Shown here: positions 33,800-43,903 of the stretch, piece after piece
Position numbering within the stretch: the first letter of the stretch is position 1
Layout: each line of letters opens with the position of its first letter
Source of the DNA: Puccinia triticina
Taxonomy: Eukaryota > Basidiomycota > Pucciniomycetes > Pucciniales > Pucciniaceae
NCBI RefSeq assembly: GCF_026914185.1
Contig: NC_070558.1
Coordinates: 3,100,001 to 3,164,000, forward strand
Direction: 5' to 3'
Length of the DNA: 64,000 nt
Notes under the pieces: generated by a model
The model's database searches: none
Told to the model about the DNA's origin: nothing
What the model saw: only the letters and a program-made list of their open reading frames with translations
Program-made: the position numbers and the translations under genes

Positions 33800-35440
33800 A
33801 TGGCCACTGGATATCAAAATAGCTATGGCAGTGACTGGACTCGCCAGCGCACCTTTGACAATGGGACAGATATCGACATGGCCACGGAACTTGGCACCAC
33901 CTTATCTGCGTCAACTTCGGCACCCGCGCCAGCGCCTCAACGCTTATCATTTGCTCGCCATCCTTCTGTGATTGGTTCCTCACTCAGCCCAGCTCCATTG
34001 CTTGAAAAAATTGTTCGACCCGCCAACCAAAATATAGGCGATGGGATTGTATTCGGAACCATGGCTCATAACGACTCATTACAGAAGGATTCCTCTTCAT
34101 ACGATCAATCGCCCAGAGACATGCAAGCGGTATTGGACGGCTTGACATCGAAGCCGTTGGGGCTTACTGACTTCAAACGATTCCTGAACCAAATCCGCCG
34201 AGGTGCATACGCAGAAGAATGCAACAGTTGGATCAGCTACGCTCCAATTCTGGTAGATTTTCTATTGGATTTCAAGATGTTAGTTTTTCTTCGCACAATC
34301 TTTCTCAATCAAAGAGCATACACTCACAATCTTCTCTTGAATTTGGAAATATTTAGCTATGCGGACGGTTTTGCCCGCTTGTCCTTACGTGACCAATCGA
34401 AATGTCCTCACCCTTTTGAAATCATTTGCCATTTGAACTCTCAAAATCTTCAAGCTCCGACGGATTCTAGTGACATCGACTTCAGTAACGGGCAAGATGG
34501 CGATTTCTCAGAGTTTGAAAAAGCAGCCCGTGAACTATTGGAGAGCATGTCTGAGGACTTTGACGACAACCCAAGCCATGAGTATCCTGATACTCGCACC
34601 CCCACAGCGGAAGCCGGAATACCAAACCGGTCTGCGCAACGCAAAGTCAATTGGGCCCCCTCAGTACGTTCCAACAATCACCAGTATGACCCAGATTGGG
34701 ATTCTACGGGATCTACTCTCTCCGCGACTTTGCACGAAGGCTCTATTCTAAGAGCAGCCCGGCACAACTCTAAAGCAACCTCACAATTCTCTTCGAGCGT
34801 TCTAATGGAAAGGCTGAAAGGTGTCGAGCCCGAACACCAACCCATGAGGGATTCCTTCAATAGTCTTGTAAGCAAATATCTGGGAAGCTCGACTTCATTC
34901 AAGCAACGGGATGGTTTGCTCTCAAGCTGCGAAGACATCAACTTTGAATCGATTCAGCGCGCAATCTTGGAAGCGAAATATACGAACCATCCAGCTGTGC
35001 TATCTGGAATCGTTGCAGATATTCTTGTTGGGCTAAATGTGCATGTCTTGCCCGCATTTGTTGCTTTTTCCATCACAAACCGAAACACCCCGAACAATAC
35101 CAAAAGCAACACTCTCTGGGGCTCGTTCATGGTATTAATCGCCTTCATCTTTAATTTATTGATGATGATTGTTCCCTCTCCGCTAATGACTCCATGGAAA
35201 ATGGACAAGCCAATACCGAAACTCTACCGACTTCTTTTATTCCCTCTACTTTGGATGGGTTTTGCTTTGATAATGAAAGATTTTATCAAGAATTACTGTC
35301 TCTTATGCTGGGAAAATAAATTTAAATCTCTCGAATCCGGCTTTCGATCGGATCATCAGGCAGTTCAGGTTGGCTTACATACTCAAGACAAGGTAACAAA
35401 GCTCGCAAAAGACGCTCAAAGTCAACCCGTAAATTCGTAA
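33800..35440 (+). CDS. RGS-domain / Rax1-like membrane protein
   Basis: Open frame of 546 residues. An N-terminal disordered part (about 110 residues) precedes an RGS-like region starting TSKPLGLTDFKRFLNQI, then an acidic and Ser-rich linker (about residues 220-390), and a C-terminal part beginning IQRAILEAKYTNHPAVLSG, followed by three hydrophobic segments (around VLPAFVAFSIT, GSFMVLIAFIFNLLMMIVPSP and YRLLLFPLLWMGFALI). A split RGS domain followed by three helices is the layout of yeast Rax1, which marks bud sites and forms a complex with Rax2. A 78-nt in-frame intron is likely at 34279-34356 (GTTAGT...TTTAG); splicing would remove hydrophobic non-family residues and give about 520 residues. 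The end may be spliced further (GTAAGT overlaps the stop). The assignment is from layout, not a search. Confidence 0.6.
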   Translation: MATGYQNSYGSDWTRQRTFDNGTDIDMATELGTTLSASTSAPAPAPQRLSFARHPSVIGSSLSPAPLLEKIVRPANQNIGDGIVFGTMAHNDSLQKDSSSYDQSPRDMQAVLDGLTSKPLGLTDFKRFLNQIRRGAYAEECNSWISYAPILVDFLLDFKMLVFLRTIFLNQRAYTHNLLLNLEIFSYADGFARLSLRDQSKCPHPFEIICHLNSQNLQAPTDSSDIDFSNGQDGDFSEFEKAARELLESMSEDFDDNPSHEYPDTRTPTAEAGIPNRSAQRKVNWAPSVRSNNHQYDPDWDSTGSTLSATLHEGSILRAARHNSKATSQFSSSVLMERLKGVEPEHQPMRDSFNSLVSKYLGSSTSFKQRDGLLSSCEDINFESIQRAILEAKYTNHPAVLSGIVADILVGLNVHVLPAFVAFSITNRNTPNNTKSNTLWGSFMVLIAFIFNLLMMIVPSPLMTPWKMDKPIPKLYRLLLFPLLWMGFALIMKDFIKNYCLLCWENKFKSLESGFRSDHQAVQVGLHTQDKVTKLAKDAQSQPVNS

Positions 35441-36619
35441 GTCCCATAGTAATCCGAGATTTCAAATCAGATAGGGATCGGATGTATCGAAGCTGATCAA
35501 TTCTGGAACTGTGGACCTTTGTTCCCTTTTTTAAAGTAGGCTGGTCGGAAGACACGAAGCAAACAGATTACGGCACCAACTGACAACATGTCTAATCACA
35601 TCATTGGTATTGGCTGTAATCATCCAAACGTGTTTTGTACTATTACCTCTCTTGTCATGACGTTGCCTTCCTGTCTCTGGTTCAATCCCCAAGTACCCTC
35701 TTGGGATTCGTGTCCTCAACCCGAAAACATCAACGTTTTGTTTCTCATTTTTCAAGCAGTATTTTATCAAAAAAAGAAAGCTTCAAGTTTTGTATTTCTA
35801 TACTCATCCAAGTGTATGTATTTCTCTGCGTCATCGTGGTCTGTAGAAAAATATCTTATCCAATAAAAAAGTTGGCTGGCGTTGTCAAACCTGCTTCTGA
35901 GCTCTAGACCTATCATAGTTGAGCTACAATGGGAATAAGGTAAAAAGATCTGATTAACCTACTCACACAACAGGATTATACAAGTGAAAAGTAAGTAAAA
36001 TGATTTCACATTTCTGCAGAAAGAAGGAATAAGCATTGTACTATAGATATTTGAATACTATATGGACAGCCGATGGGGTTTTGACAAACTTTCGGCAGAT
36101 TTTCCAATTTTAAATCAGCTATTTTGACTAGAATCTGGTTCGAGATAGTTCGAGATCCATGAAAACTGTCTTCAAATGGTGAGACATTTGAGGGTATGTC
36201 CAAATTGAGGATTGGAGTTGGGGAAGAGGACATTGGCTACCATGTAGGGCTTGTGGATTATCCAATAAATTTGGTGGAATCTTTGCTGGCCATGGAGCTT
36301 GGAATCTTTGGTGCTTGCAAATTCCATGTCTCCACCTCTGAGGGCTCAGGGTACCGCTTTTCTCTCGAGGGCAACAACTGCGCATGCACATTGCAATTCT
36401 AACATCAATTAGGTGTGTATGTAAATATTTAGATGTCGGAGGATTCTTCTTCGACGGCGGCCAGATGGGCCAAGCGCTTCATGTCGGTGGTCCAAATAGA
36501 ACGCGAATTGTTCACATTTTCCCTTCAACAAATGGGTACATACACCTCGAAGGGAAGGTTTGTGATAATGTAAGAGTAATCCCGTGTGGCCCATTACGGA
36601 TACAGAGCGGCTCATGCTG
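35441..36619. other. Intergenic
   Basis: No supported gene. It contains the 3' region of the RGS-like gene; the sequence right of about 36400 was, before Copia-3 inserted, continuous with the upstream region of the methyltransferase at 42595. Confidence 0.4.
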
Positions 36620-36624
36620 ATAAG
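36620..36624. repeat. Copia-3 target-site duplication, left
   Basis: ATAAG, repeated at 42371-42375. Confidence 0.9.
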
Positions 36625-36756
36625 TGTTGTGACATAGATGTCACAGGCATCTCCGTGACTCGCCGCAGCACGAACCATACTCCTCTTCCCGGGACAATCC
36701 CGGGCGTAGGAAGTTCTCTACGGAATCTACAGAGTTTGTGTCTCATCGTCTCAATA
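36625..36756 (+). repeat. 5' LTR of Copia-3 (132 bp)
   Basis: Starts TGTTGTGACATAG, ends CTCAATA. It has two perfect hairpins: GTGACAT-AG-ATGTCAC (36629-36644) and CCCGGGA-CAA-TCCCGGG (36688-36704). Confidence 0.95.
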
Positions 36757-36768
36757 GGTTATGAGCCC
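36757..36768 (+). other. Primer-binding site of Copia-3
   Basis: GGTTATGAGCCC, a 12-base complement of the initiator tRNA-Met anticodon arm (half-tRNA priming). Confidence 0.8.
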
Positions 36769-37231
36769 TCTCGATCTATAATCAAGGACTCAGACTCGAA
36801 ACTCGACCGATACAACTCACAAATCGACGCTTCGACTCGTCGGTTATACCTTTTCGACCGGTAGCTCAGGATAGAGCGTAATCGTCCGTCATCGGGAAGG
36901 TCAGTGTTACTTTGCCGTAACACTGTGAGGTACTTTGGTATAAGCAGACTCCGCCATTCCCAATCTCTGTCTCTGAACGGTGTTGATCGAACTTACCTGA
37001 ATAAGCTAAGCGGACTAGCCATCCTGCTTATTACGGTGGTGTGGCCCACCTACCGGTGCAGAAAAGGGACGTCTTGTGACGCACCGTTCTACTCCCTCTT
37101 TTTCCTCCATCTCTTATAACGTGGGTACTTCTCAGTGTTGCGGTGAGTAGCTCTGTCCTTTTTCCACACTTCGATTATCCTTTCCTGTCTACTTCTCCTT
37201 TTTTTTGCCCTCTCCCTCCGGCTCCGGCGAA
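36769..37231 (+). other. Copia-3 leader
   Basis: Untranslated leader of about 460 nt. A hairpin-forming AGTGTTAC...GTAACACT pair lies near 36902-36926 and a pyrimidine tract just before the Gag ATG. Confidence 0.5.
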
Positions 37232-40200
37232 ATGTCTCGACGAGGTTCAATCCATTCCGATGGCGAAGTTTTTCTACCAGATGGCGGGGAGAGAATGGCC
37301 AACCTTTTCGATTCAATTGCTGGGAGTTCGACGGGAAACCGTACAGGAGACGAAACGATCCGACCACCAGCATCGGGGACTCGCCAGCAAACCGGTCCTG
37401 CTGCGACTGGCTCGGGCTCTCATCATTCGAGAGGACCAGCTCCGCACCAAACACAACCTCCGACCGGGCCGATACCTCCAGCAAACAATCTCACGCGGGC
37501 CCAGCAAGATTTCCTCGCGGCGAAATTACAGCTCGAACAGGCGAAGCTAGTTAGTCAAACGGCTAAGCTGATCAATGACCGATGGAACGACGAAAAGCGC
37601 CTGGCTGCGAATGGGTCCAATCTGGCGAGGTGGTTGAACGAACTTAGCGAAATCGGTACCGCCCATATGTCGAATGGCGACTTCTTCTTCAAACCAATCG
37701 ACAACATGACCTTTGAGAAGATCGCCAGAATAGTCGTCCTCGAGGGTGTCCATAGTTCCTTGGTACCCGATCTTCAACGTGTGAACTCCGCACTTGAAAT
37801 GTTGTCTCTCCTGAAGAAGCGATTCTTGGTTGTTTCTCGTGCGGCACAGATGAATGTTTTCAACCGGTTCCTCAACTTCTCCGTGGACGACTGCGAGAGT
37901 ACGGGTTTGACGTCGTCAATGAGGAATCTGTACACCGAATGGAACAACCTCAACGTCAGGATCCACTCGGATGCGTTCTTCGGTTTCGTTTTCCAACGGG
38001 CAGTCTTGAAATCCTCGGCACCTTTCAAGAAGGATTTTGAGCAGCGCATCAAAAACTCGATGCAGAATGATCAGTCCAAAAGTTTGCCGAAATTCGATTT
38101 TTTGGTGAACACCTACGATGTCTGCCGAAAACAACATGAAGACTCGACAGCCACCGAAGGAACCTTGGCAAATTCGTCGGCACCTTCGGTACTAATGGCG
38201 ACGACTGATGGCGATGATTTCGACTTCGAAGCTTTCCTAGCTGATGTTCCGGAAGACAACTGGCCGGATGCGCTAGATTTTTATGCGGCAACGGCGCATC
38301 GATGTTGGCAATGCGGGGCGGCGGATCATTATCTACGAGAATGTCCGCAGCGGGTGAAGTCGAATCAAATCAACAAACGTCTTCGCGGTCCGGGTGTGTC
38401 GCCTTTCCCACAACCAGCAACCAGAACCCAGGCGACTTTCGTCGGTTCTCTGTACACCCAACCCGCCAGTCCCTCAGCTCGACCTTTGGCGCACTCCAGA
38501 CCCCCCCCCATGTCCAACCTTCAAGTTCAAGCGAAACGACTAGCCGACTACTATCGACCCCGGTACGCTGCGAACACCAATCAACAGCAAGCGTCAATGA
38601 CCTCGACTTCAAATGCAACGACTTCAGCTGGGGGGGGGGCGTCTGCGCAACTCATGGAAATTGGTGAGATTCCAGATGATCTCAATCAGCTGGATTTCAA
38701 GAATATGGCGCTTGGGGACAATGTTGTAAGTAATCCTACCATTTTCGATACTGGAGCATCTCACCACTTCACTGGGATGCGCCAGCTTCTTCATGATTTC
38801 AAACAACTCTCTAAGCCCTTGCCCCTGTCGGTAGCTACCGCCAGCAACCAATCCTTCATCACTGGTGTGGGAAGCCTCCATTTCCTTGAGCCATCCGGTC
38901 GATTGATCGTACTTCGTGGTGTACTCTACTGTGAGGATGCCAGATCTACACTGATCTCAATGGCTGCACTGCGGAAAGCTAATGCCTTTGTGTTCTATGA
39001 CAATGACAAAGAGCAGTTTGATATTTTTTCGGCAAACTGCCAATTTGCTTTCAGCTGCGTATGGGAAGCAAAGCGCAACCGTTGGTATTTACCACACCAC
39101 ATGGTGAAGGATGATCGGCATTGCGAAGGGGCAGGGGATGATATCTCTATCTTCTTATCTTCCTCTTCTGTCTCTGTTTCCACTTTACCTCCTCTTCTCG
39201 ACACTTTATCTTCTCCTGTTCCTCAATCCTCTTCCTTTTCTCCTGTTTCTTCTATTTCTTCTTTCTCTCAATCAAACATCTCCGACGTTTCCAATTTTCA
39301 TGTCTCTTCAAATATCCCTGCTGTCAACGTCCGTTTTCCTACGTGCGGAAATAAATCTGCTCAATCTCTTATGAAGACAACAGCTGTAACTGCGGAAGGA
39401 TTATCTTTCAATGCAGCTAAGGCAAAGAACAGCGGGACCAACCTCTTCAAAGAGCCGGTACCAACAATGATGGAGAAGACCCAAGAGTTGCCCTCCCTCA
39501 CAAACAATGAAAAGCGGCTTTTACTGTACCATCGCATGTTTGGTCATGCTGGACTACGAGTGATTTGGAGACTAATCAAAGAGAAAGTGGGTTTAGGCCT
39601 ACCCGAAGAGCTTCTGCCGGGTGCAATTCACTGCCCAACGTGTATGATCAACAAGTCCACTAAGCTGAACCCTCTGGGCAAAGGCGATCGAACTGCGAAC
39701 AAGATGGAGATATGGGCCGCTGATCTAGTAGGACCGTTTCAAGTCCCTGCGGTAGATGGAGGGAACTATATCCTCACCATGCGGGATGTGGCTACAGGCT
39801 ACAATTTCGTCAAGGTGCTTAAAGCCAAATCGGAGGCAAACAACGCTATCATCGACACCATCAAGCGGCTCGAGAATGCGACGAATCTGTCTGTAAAGAT
39901 CCTCCGCAGTGACAACGGGGGCGAATTCGCCAACAAGGCATTGGAGGAATTTCTTCTCAGTAAAGGAATAAACACTGAAAGAGCGCTCCCGTACCATCAC
40001 TACCAAAACGGTATGATTGAGCGTTTCAATCGAACTATACAGGCCATGGCAAGGACGGTTCTATCCGACAGCTGTCTCCCTCAGAATTTCTGGAATTACG
40101 CGTTCTTGTGGGCAAGCCATATCCTCAATCGCATTCCCAATAATGCGAGTGGCAAAATCACTCCGTTTGAAGCACTATTTGGTACCAAGCCGCATTTCAA

Positions 40201-42103
40201 CAGGTTCAGAGCTTTTGGATCCTTTGCTTATGTCCATATCCCACCCGAAAAACGGCAGAAACTGGACGCCAGGGCCTACAAGGGTCAGGTAACAGGACAC
40301 TTAGACTCGAGCAAAGGATGGCTTTTTTGGCTACCTGATGAAAAGAAATTTCTTGCGTCAGCTATGGCACGTTTTTTTGATGATGACAAGACCCATTTCT
40401 TGGATGTTCCCCTAACTGGGGAAGTGTCCTCAGAACCTGCGAAAGAAGCGGCAAAGAAGATATCTTTAGACTACGTCATGAACTTGATTGAGTTGGGTGA
40501 TTTCTCCAGGGAAATTGAATTCCACGACCAGGAGCTTATTGTGGACAAGATAATAGAGTTATGCCAATTTTACTCTATCTCCGTACCAGGGACTTTCAAG
40601 CAAGCTATGAAATCGCCAGAAAAGGACGCCTGGTCTAAAGCCATTGCTGTAGAACTCAGCAACCTAGAACAGATGAAGGTATGGATTCTGGGTTTGCGGC
40701 CGAGTGACAAAAAAGTGTTAAATGGCCGGTGGGTTTTTGCAGTAAAACCTGATGTAGATGGGTCAGGGGTGCGTTTCAAAGCGCGTTTTGTAGCGAAGGG
40801 TTTCACTCAAGTTGCTGGGACTGATTTCCTGGAAACCTTTGCACCTACGGCCACTTTTGTAGCGCTGCGTTTGTTACTGAAGGTAGCAGCAGCCTACAAC
40901 TGGCCGGTGCACAGTTTTGATTTTGTTGCAGCGTATTTGAACTCTCCCATTGACAAGGAAGTTTGGATTGAGCCGCCGGAAGGGATGGTGGTCCCCCCTG
41001 GGCATGCCCTTTTGCTTAAAAAGGTGCTCTATGGTACGCGCCAAGCCGCGCGTTGCTGGTGGCTTCACCTGAAACAAACCCTGGACAACCTCGGATATGT
41101 GCCTTCTCAATATGATAATTCTTTATATATCTTGCGGCATCCAACTCTACATGGAGTGATCTGGCTTCATGTAGATGATGGTGTAGTAACCGCCTCTAGT
41201 GTGGAGCTTCTAAAGAAGCTAGAACAGGATCTGAGCGCAATTCTTAAGATAAAATGGAGTGATAAACTCAATTCAATCGTTGGTCTCAATGTCAAGCGAG
41301 ACGGTCGAGGTTTCACGCTCTGTCAGAAGAACCTGGTGAAAGGTCTTCTAGACTCGGAATGGGATGGTGTATCAATCTTCAAGACACCTCTTCCGCCGGG
41401 TTACAATGGTGTGACTGACCCCGACGGCGATCCGTCTCAATCTGGAAAATATCTTTCTGTTATTGGGACGCTCAGCTATCTCGCCGTTGGGACAAGACCG
41501 GACATTTGTTTTGCTGTTAATTACCTGGCGCGTTTTGCGGCCAAACCTGGCACGGCTCACTGGAAAGGTTTGAAACATCTTATAGGGTACGTCGCCGGGA
41601 CAGCGGAAAAGGAGCTGTGTCTATTCCCGACGACCGACGATCGACCCCTCAAGACCTTTTGCGACGCATCCTGGGGGGGAGAATTTGGACGCTTGGCCTA
41701 TGGTGTGTATATTTCCTTTTTGAATTGTCCGGTTCTGTGGGTCGCCAGAAGACAGGCAGCCGTTGCCTCGTCAACCTGCCATGCGGAATACATGGCTCTT
41801 GGCGTGGCTACGCGGCAGACACTTTGGGTAAGACATTTATTACGCAATGTCCTTCGCGTAGATTTTCTTGGACATCTACATTGTGACAACCAGTCTGCGA
41901 TAAAGGTGTCTACTGATGATGCTTCTAACAAAAGGACAAGACATTCTGAAAGAGATTTTTACATAACTAACAAAGCTCTATTTCAAAAGAAAACAGTTTT
42001 GCACTGGGTAAGTACAAAAGATCAAATAGCAGATATATTCACGAAAAGCTTAGGTCCGGAACTTTTCACAAAATTGCGCGGCCTAGTTCTATGCGATGAA
42101 TGA
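37232..42103 (+). CDS. Copia-3 Gag-Pol polyprotein, intact
   Basis: A single frame of 1,623 residues from the ATG at 37232 (the frame is open a little further upstream but without ATG). In order: Gag with CX2CX4HX4C knuckle CWQCGAADHYLREC (about 38302-38343); protease IFDTGASHHFTG (about 38743-38778); GAG-pre-integrase zinc region (LYHRMFGHAGLR and CPTCMINK); integrase with Asp in WAADLVGPF, Asp in RSDNGGEF and Glu in MIERFNRT; reverse transcriptase with FDFVAAYLNSPIDKEVW, LYGTRQAARCWW and the catalytic WLHVDDG; RNase H with FCDASWGG, SSTCHAEYMAL and HCDNQSAIKVSTDDASNKRTRH. No stop or frameshift and all catalytic residues are present, so it is probably active. Confidence 0.96.
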   Translation: MSRRGSIHSDGEVFLPDGGERMANLFDSIAGSSTGNRTGDETIRPPASGTRQQTGPAATGSGSHHSRGPAPHQTQPPTGPIPPANNLTRAQQDFLAAKLQLEQAKLVSQTAKLINDRWNDEKRLAANGSNLARWLNELSEIGTAHMSNGDFFFKPIDNMTFEKIARIVVLEGVHSSLVPDLQRVNSALEMLSLLKKRFLVVSRAAQMNVFNRFLNFSVDDCESTGLTSSMRNLYTEWNNLNVRIHSDAFFGFVFQRAVLKSSAPFKKDFEQRIKNSMQNDQSKSLPKFDFLVNTYDVCRKQHEDSTATEGTLANSSAPSVLMATTDGDDFDFEAFLADVPEDNWPDALDFYAATAHRCWQCGAADHYLRECPQRVKSNQINKRLRGPGVSPFPQPATRTQATFVGSLYTQPASPSARPLAHSRPPPMSNLQVQAKRLADYYRPRYAANTNQQQASMTSTSNATTSAGGGASAQLMEIGEIPDDLNQLDFKNMALGDNVVSNPTIFDTGASHHFTGMRQLLHDFKQLSKPLPLSVATASNQSFITGVGSLHFLEPSGRLIVLRGVLYCEDARSTLISMAALRKANAFVFYDNDKEQFDIFSANCQFAFSCVWEAKRNRWYLPHHMVKDDRHCEGAGDDISIFLSSSSVSVSTLPPLLDTLSSPVPQSSSFSPVSSISSFSQSNISDVSNFHVSSNIPAVNVRFPTCGNKSAQSLMKTTAVTAEGLSFNAAKAKNSGTNLFKEPVPTMMEKTQELPSLTNNEKRLLLYHRMFGHAGLRVIWRLIKEKVGLGLPEELLPGAIHCPTCMINKSTKLNPLGKGDRTANKMEIWAADLVGPFQVPAVDGGNYILTMRDVATGYNFVKVLKAKSEANNAIIDTIKRLENATNLSVKILRSDNGGEFANKALEEFLLSKGINTERALPYHHYQNGMIERFNRTIQAMARTVLSDSCLPQNFWNYAFLWASHILNRIPNNASGKITPFEALFGTKPHFNRFRAFGSFAYVHIPPEKRQKLDARAYKGQVTGHLDSSKGWLFWLPDEKKFLASAMARFFDDDKTHFLDVPLTGEVSSEPAKEAAKKISLDYVMNLIELGDFSREIEFHDQELIVDKIIELCQFYSISVPGTFKQAMKSPEKDAWSKAIAVELSNLEQMKVWILGLRPSDKKVLNGRWVFAVKPDVDGSGVRFKARFVAKGFTQVAGTDFLETFAPTATFVALRLLLKVAAAYNWPVHSFDFVAAYLNSPIDKEVWIEPPEGMVVPPGHALLLKKVLYGTRQAARCWWLHLKQTLDNLGYVPSQYDNSLYILRHPTLHGVIWLHVDDGVVTASSVELLKKLEQDLSAILKIKWSDKLNSIVGLNVKRDGRGFTLCQKNLVKGLLDSEWDGVSIFKTPLPPGYNGVTDPDGDPSQSGKYLSVIGTLSYLAVGTRPDICFAVNYLARFAAKPGTAHWKGLKHLIGYVAGTAEKELCLFPTTDDRPLKTFCDASWGGEFGRLAYGVYISFLNCPVLWVARRQAAVASSTCHAEYMALGVATRQTLWVRHLLRNVLRVDFLGHLHCDNQSAIKVSTDDASNKRTRHSERDFYITNKALFQKKTVLHWVSTKDQIADIFTKSLGPELFTKLRGLVLCDE

Positions 42104-42237
42104 TGTTTGGTGTTCAGCTTTTGTTATTCTTTCTTCCTTCCTTTCTCTAGATCTTTTGTCTTCTCCAATTTTTTTTCTTTCCTTTCTTCTTTCTCGTAGG
42201 CTTGTACGTATGTTAGCGTCTGCGGCGAGAGGGGGGG

Positions 42238-42370
42238 TGTTGTGACATAGATGTCACAGGCATCTCCGTGACTCGCCGCAGCACGAACCATACTCCTCTT
42301 CCCGGGACAATCCCGGGCGTAGGAGAGTTCTCTACGGAATCTACAGAGTTTGTGTCTCATCGTCTCAATA
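42238..42370 (+). repeat. 3' LTR of Copia-3 (133 bp)
   Basis: Same as the 5' LTR apart from one extra G (GGAGAGTTC versus GGAAGTTC). Preceded by the purine tract at 42222-42237 and followed by ATAAG. Confidence 0.95.
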
Positions 42371-42594
42371 ATAAGGTCCTTCAGTTGTGTCCCTGGGCCT
42401 GTCCAAGCTCGGAGCACAAGCCATTCGAGCGGGGAATCCCGAAAGATCCTCACCAACTTCGTTCCGACTACATTTAAAATCAGGAATTTCCCAGCTTGCC
42501 AAAGGTGGCCTGATTTTTTTGAAAAGGGCACCGACAGACAACTGCAGTTCTCTCATCACGCAACTATTTCCACAGTGTTGGGTTTTGTTTCAAA

Positions 42595-43903
42595 ATGAGT
42601 ACCAGCTTTTCGAATCCAGACTACTCGGTCAAAAGCTATCTCGACAACAGGCCTCGTTATCCTCAGGAGCTATACGACACCATCCTCGAGTTTCACAAGA
42701 CGCCGCCCACCGATGGTCACTCGTGTCCGGTGTTCCAAACGAAGGTCGCCGTGGACTTGGGATGCGGACCGGTGCGTGCCCTCAACACTGCATTATCATC
42801 GCAGTCTGGAGGAACCTTGCAGGAAAATTTATCAGTTGGGTTGCCATTTGTAGGGCATTGCTACCGCGGAACTGGTTCACCGCTTCGAGAAAGTAATCGC
42901 TATTGACGAATCTGAGCCGATGATCAAGCTCGCAAGTTCACATTTACCTGAACTTGAATGTCATGTTGGAACTGCAACATGTATGCCAGTCGAGTCTGGA
43001 ACAGTAGACTTGATCACCGTCGCCACCGCAGGTCAGTACTTTGCCATCCCCCATCGCCTGGTGTGATTTGAGAGATAAGGGAGGATCCTACACGTAACTA
43101 ACGCGAACTTCCGGGGTTGTTAAATATCTTGTTTTGATATTCAGCGCATTGGTTTCCGGCTAGTTGGTGGGAAGAAGCGCATCGGGTCCTCAAACCAGGT
43201 GGCACGGTAGCACTCTGGACAGTGGCTCACCAGTTGATCATCGGCAAGCACCACCTCCCGTTTCTTGCGTCAGAAGCGTTCCCGGAACTTGGGCCATAAA
43301 ATCTTACCAGAATCCATCTCCCTCTGTGCCATCCCAGAACCGTTTCATCCTAAAAGCTGCGAGCTCACCGATTTACAAACGGCATTCGTTAACGACTTCC
43401 GGCCCTATCTTGCAGCTGGTAATGAATATGTCTTCGATATGTACGACACGCTTCCCCTTCCATCGCCTGAGTTGAGTTTTGGACCAATCAAGAGAATGTC
43501 TTGGAATCGAGAGACGGTCGACGATCCGGAAATGCTCATGGCCTCCAAGATAAATGTTGACAGTCTGGTTGGTACTTTCTTCTGACCCAGAACGCAGTCA
43601 AATAAATTTGTTGATAGGTAATTGGCTTTATTGCACACACATATCTAGCGTAAACGATTTCACACCTACAGTCCAATCTATCGCTGGAGAGCAGGTAAGT
43701 GAAGATCGGCTGATCTGTCAAGATATCCATGCTAACACGACCTGGATTTTTTTTGAAAAGACAATCCTACGAAGAAAGACACTCAGGACGATCCCGTCGA
43801 GAAACTGCTTACCAAGCTCAAGAACATCACCAGTTGGGACGACTCAACTGAGTTTACAGCTGGCTATCCCTTAGCCCTGATCATGACCAAAAAACTTTCA
43901 TGA
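42595..43903 (+). CDS. SAM-dependent methyltransferase (Tmt1/Crg1-like)
   Basis: Class I methyltransferase of the fungal type related to yeast Tmt1 and Crg1, which methylate small carboxylic substrates; the substrate here is unknown. Exon 1 (42595-42771) ends in the SAM-binding VDLGCGPG, completed by exon 2 (42854-43031: GIATAELVHRFEKVIAIDESEPMI..., then VDLITVATA). Exon 3 starts 43145 (AHWFPASWWEEAHRVLKPGGTVALWT). Here the frame changes: either a 52-nt intron (43216-43267) or a frameshift leads to NLGHKILPESISLCAIPEPF and onward to about 43565. A 23-nt exon (43672-43694) and a last exon (43761-43903, ending TAGYPLALIMTKKLS) fit the family C-terminus. Copia-3 lies in its upstream region. Confidence 0.8.

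Larger units (their letters stand above)
36625..42370 (+). mobile_element. Copia-3, complete and recent Ty1/copia element
   Basis: LTRs of 132 and 133 bp (36625-36756 and 42238-42370) differ only by one inserted G. Perfect 5-bp duplication ATAAG, primer-binding site touching the 5' LTR, intact Gag-Pol of 1,623 codons, and a purine tract (GCGAGAGGGGGGG) touching the 3' LTR. All hallmarks of an autonomous, young insertion. Confidence 0.97.

Noticed and set aside
37205..37231. Upstream extension of the Copia-3 frame
   Set aside because: The frame is open but starts without ATG; the first ATG is at 37232.
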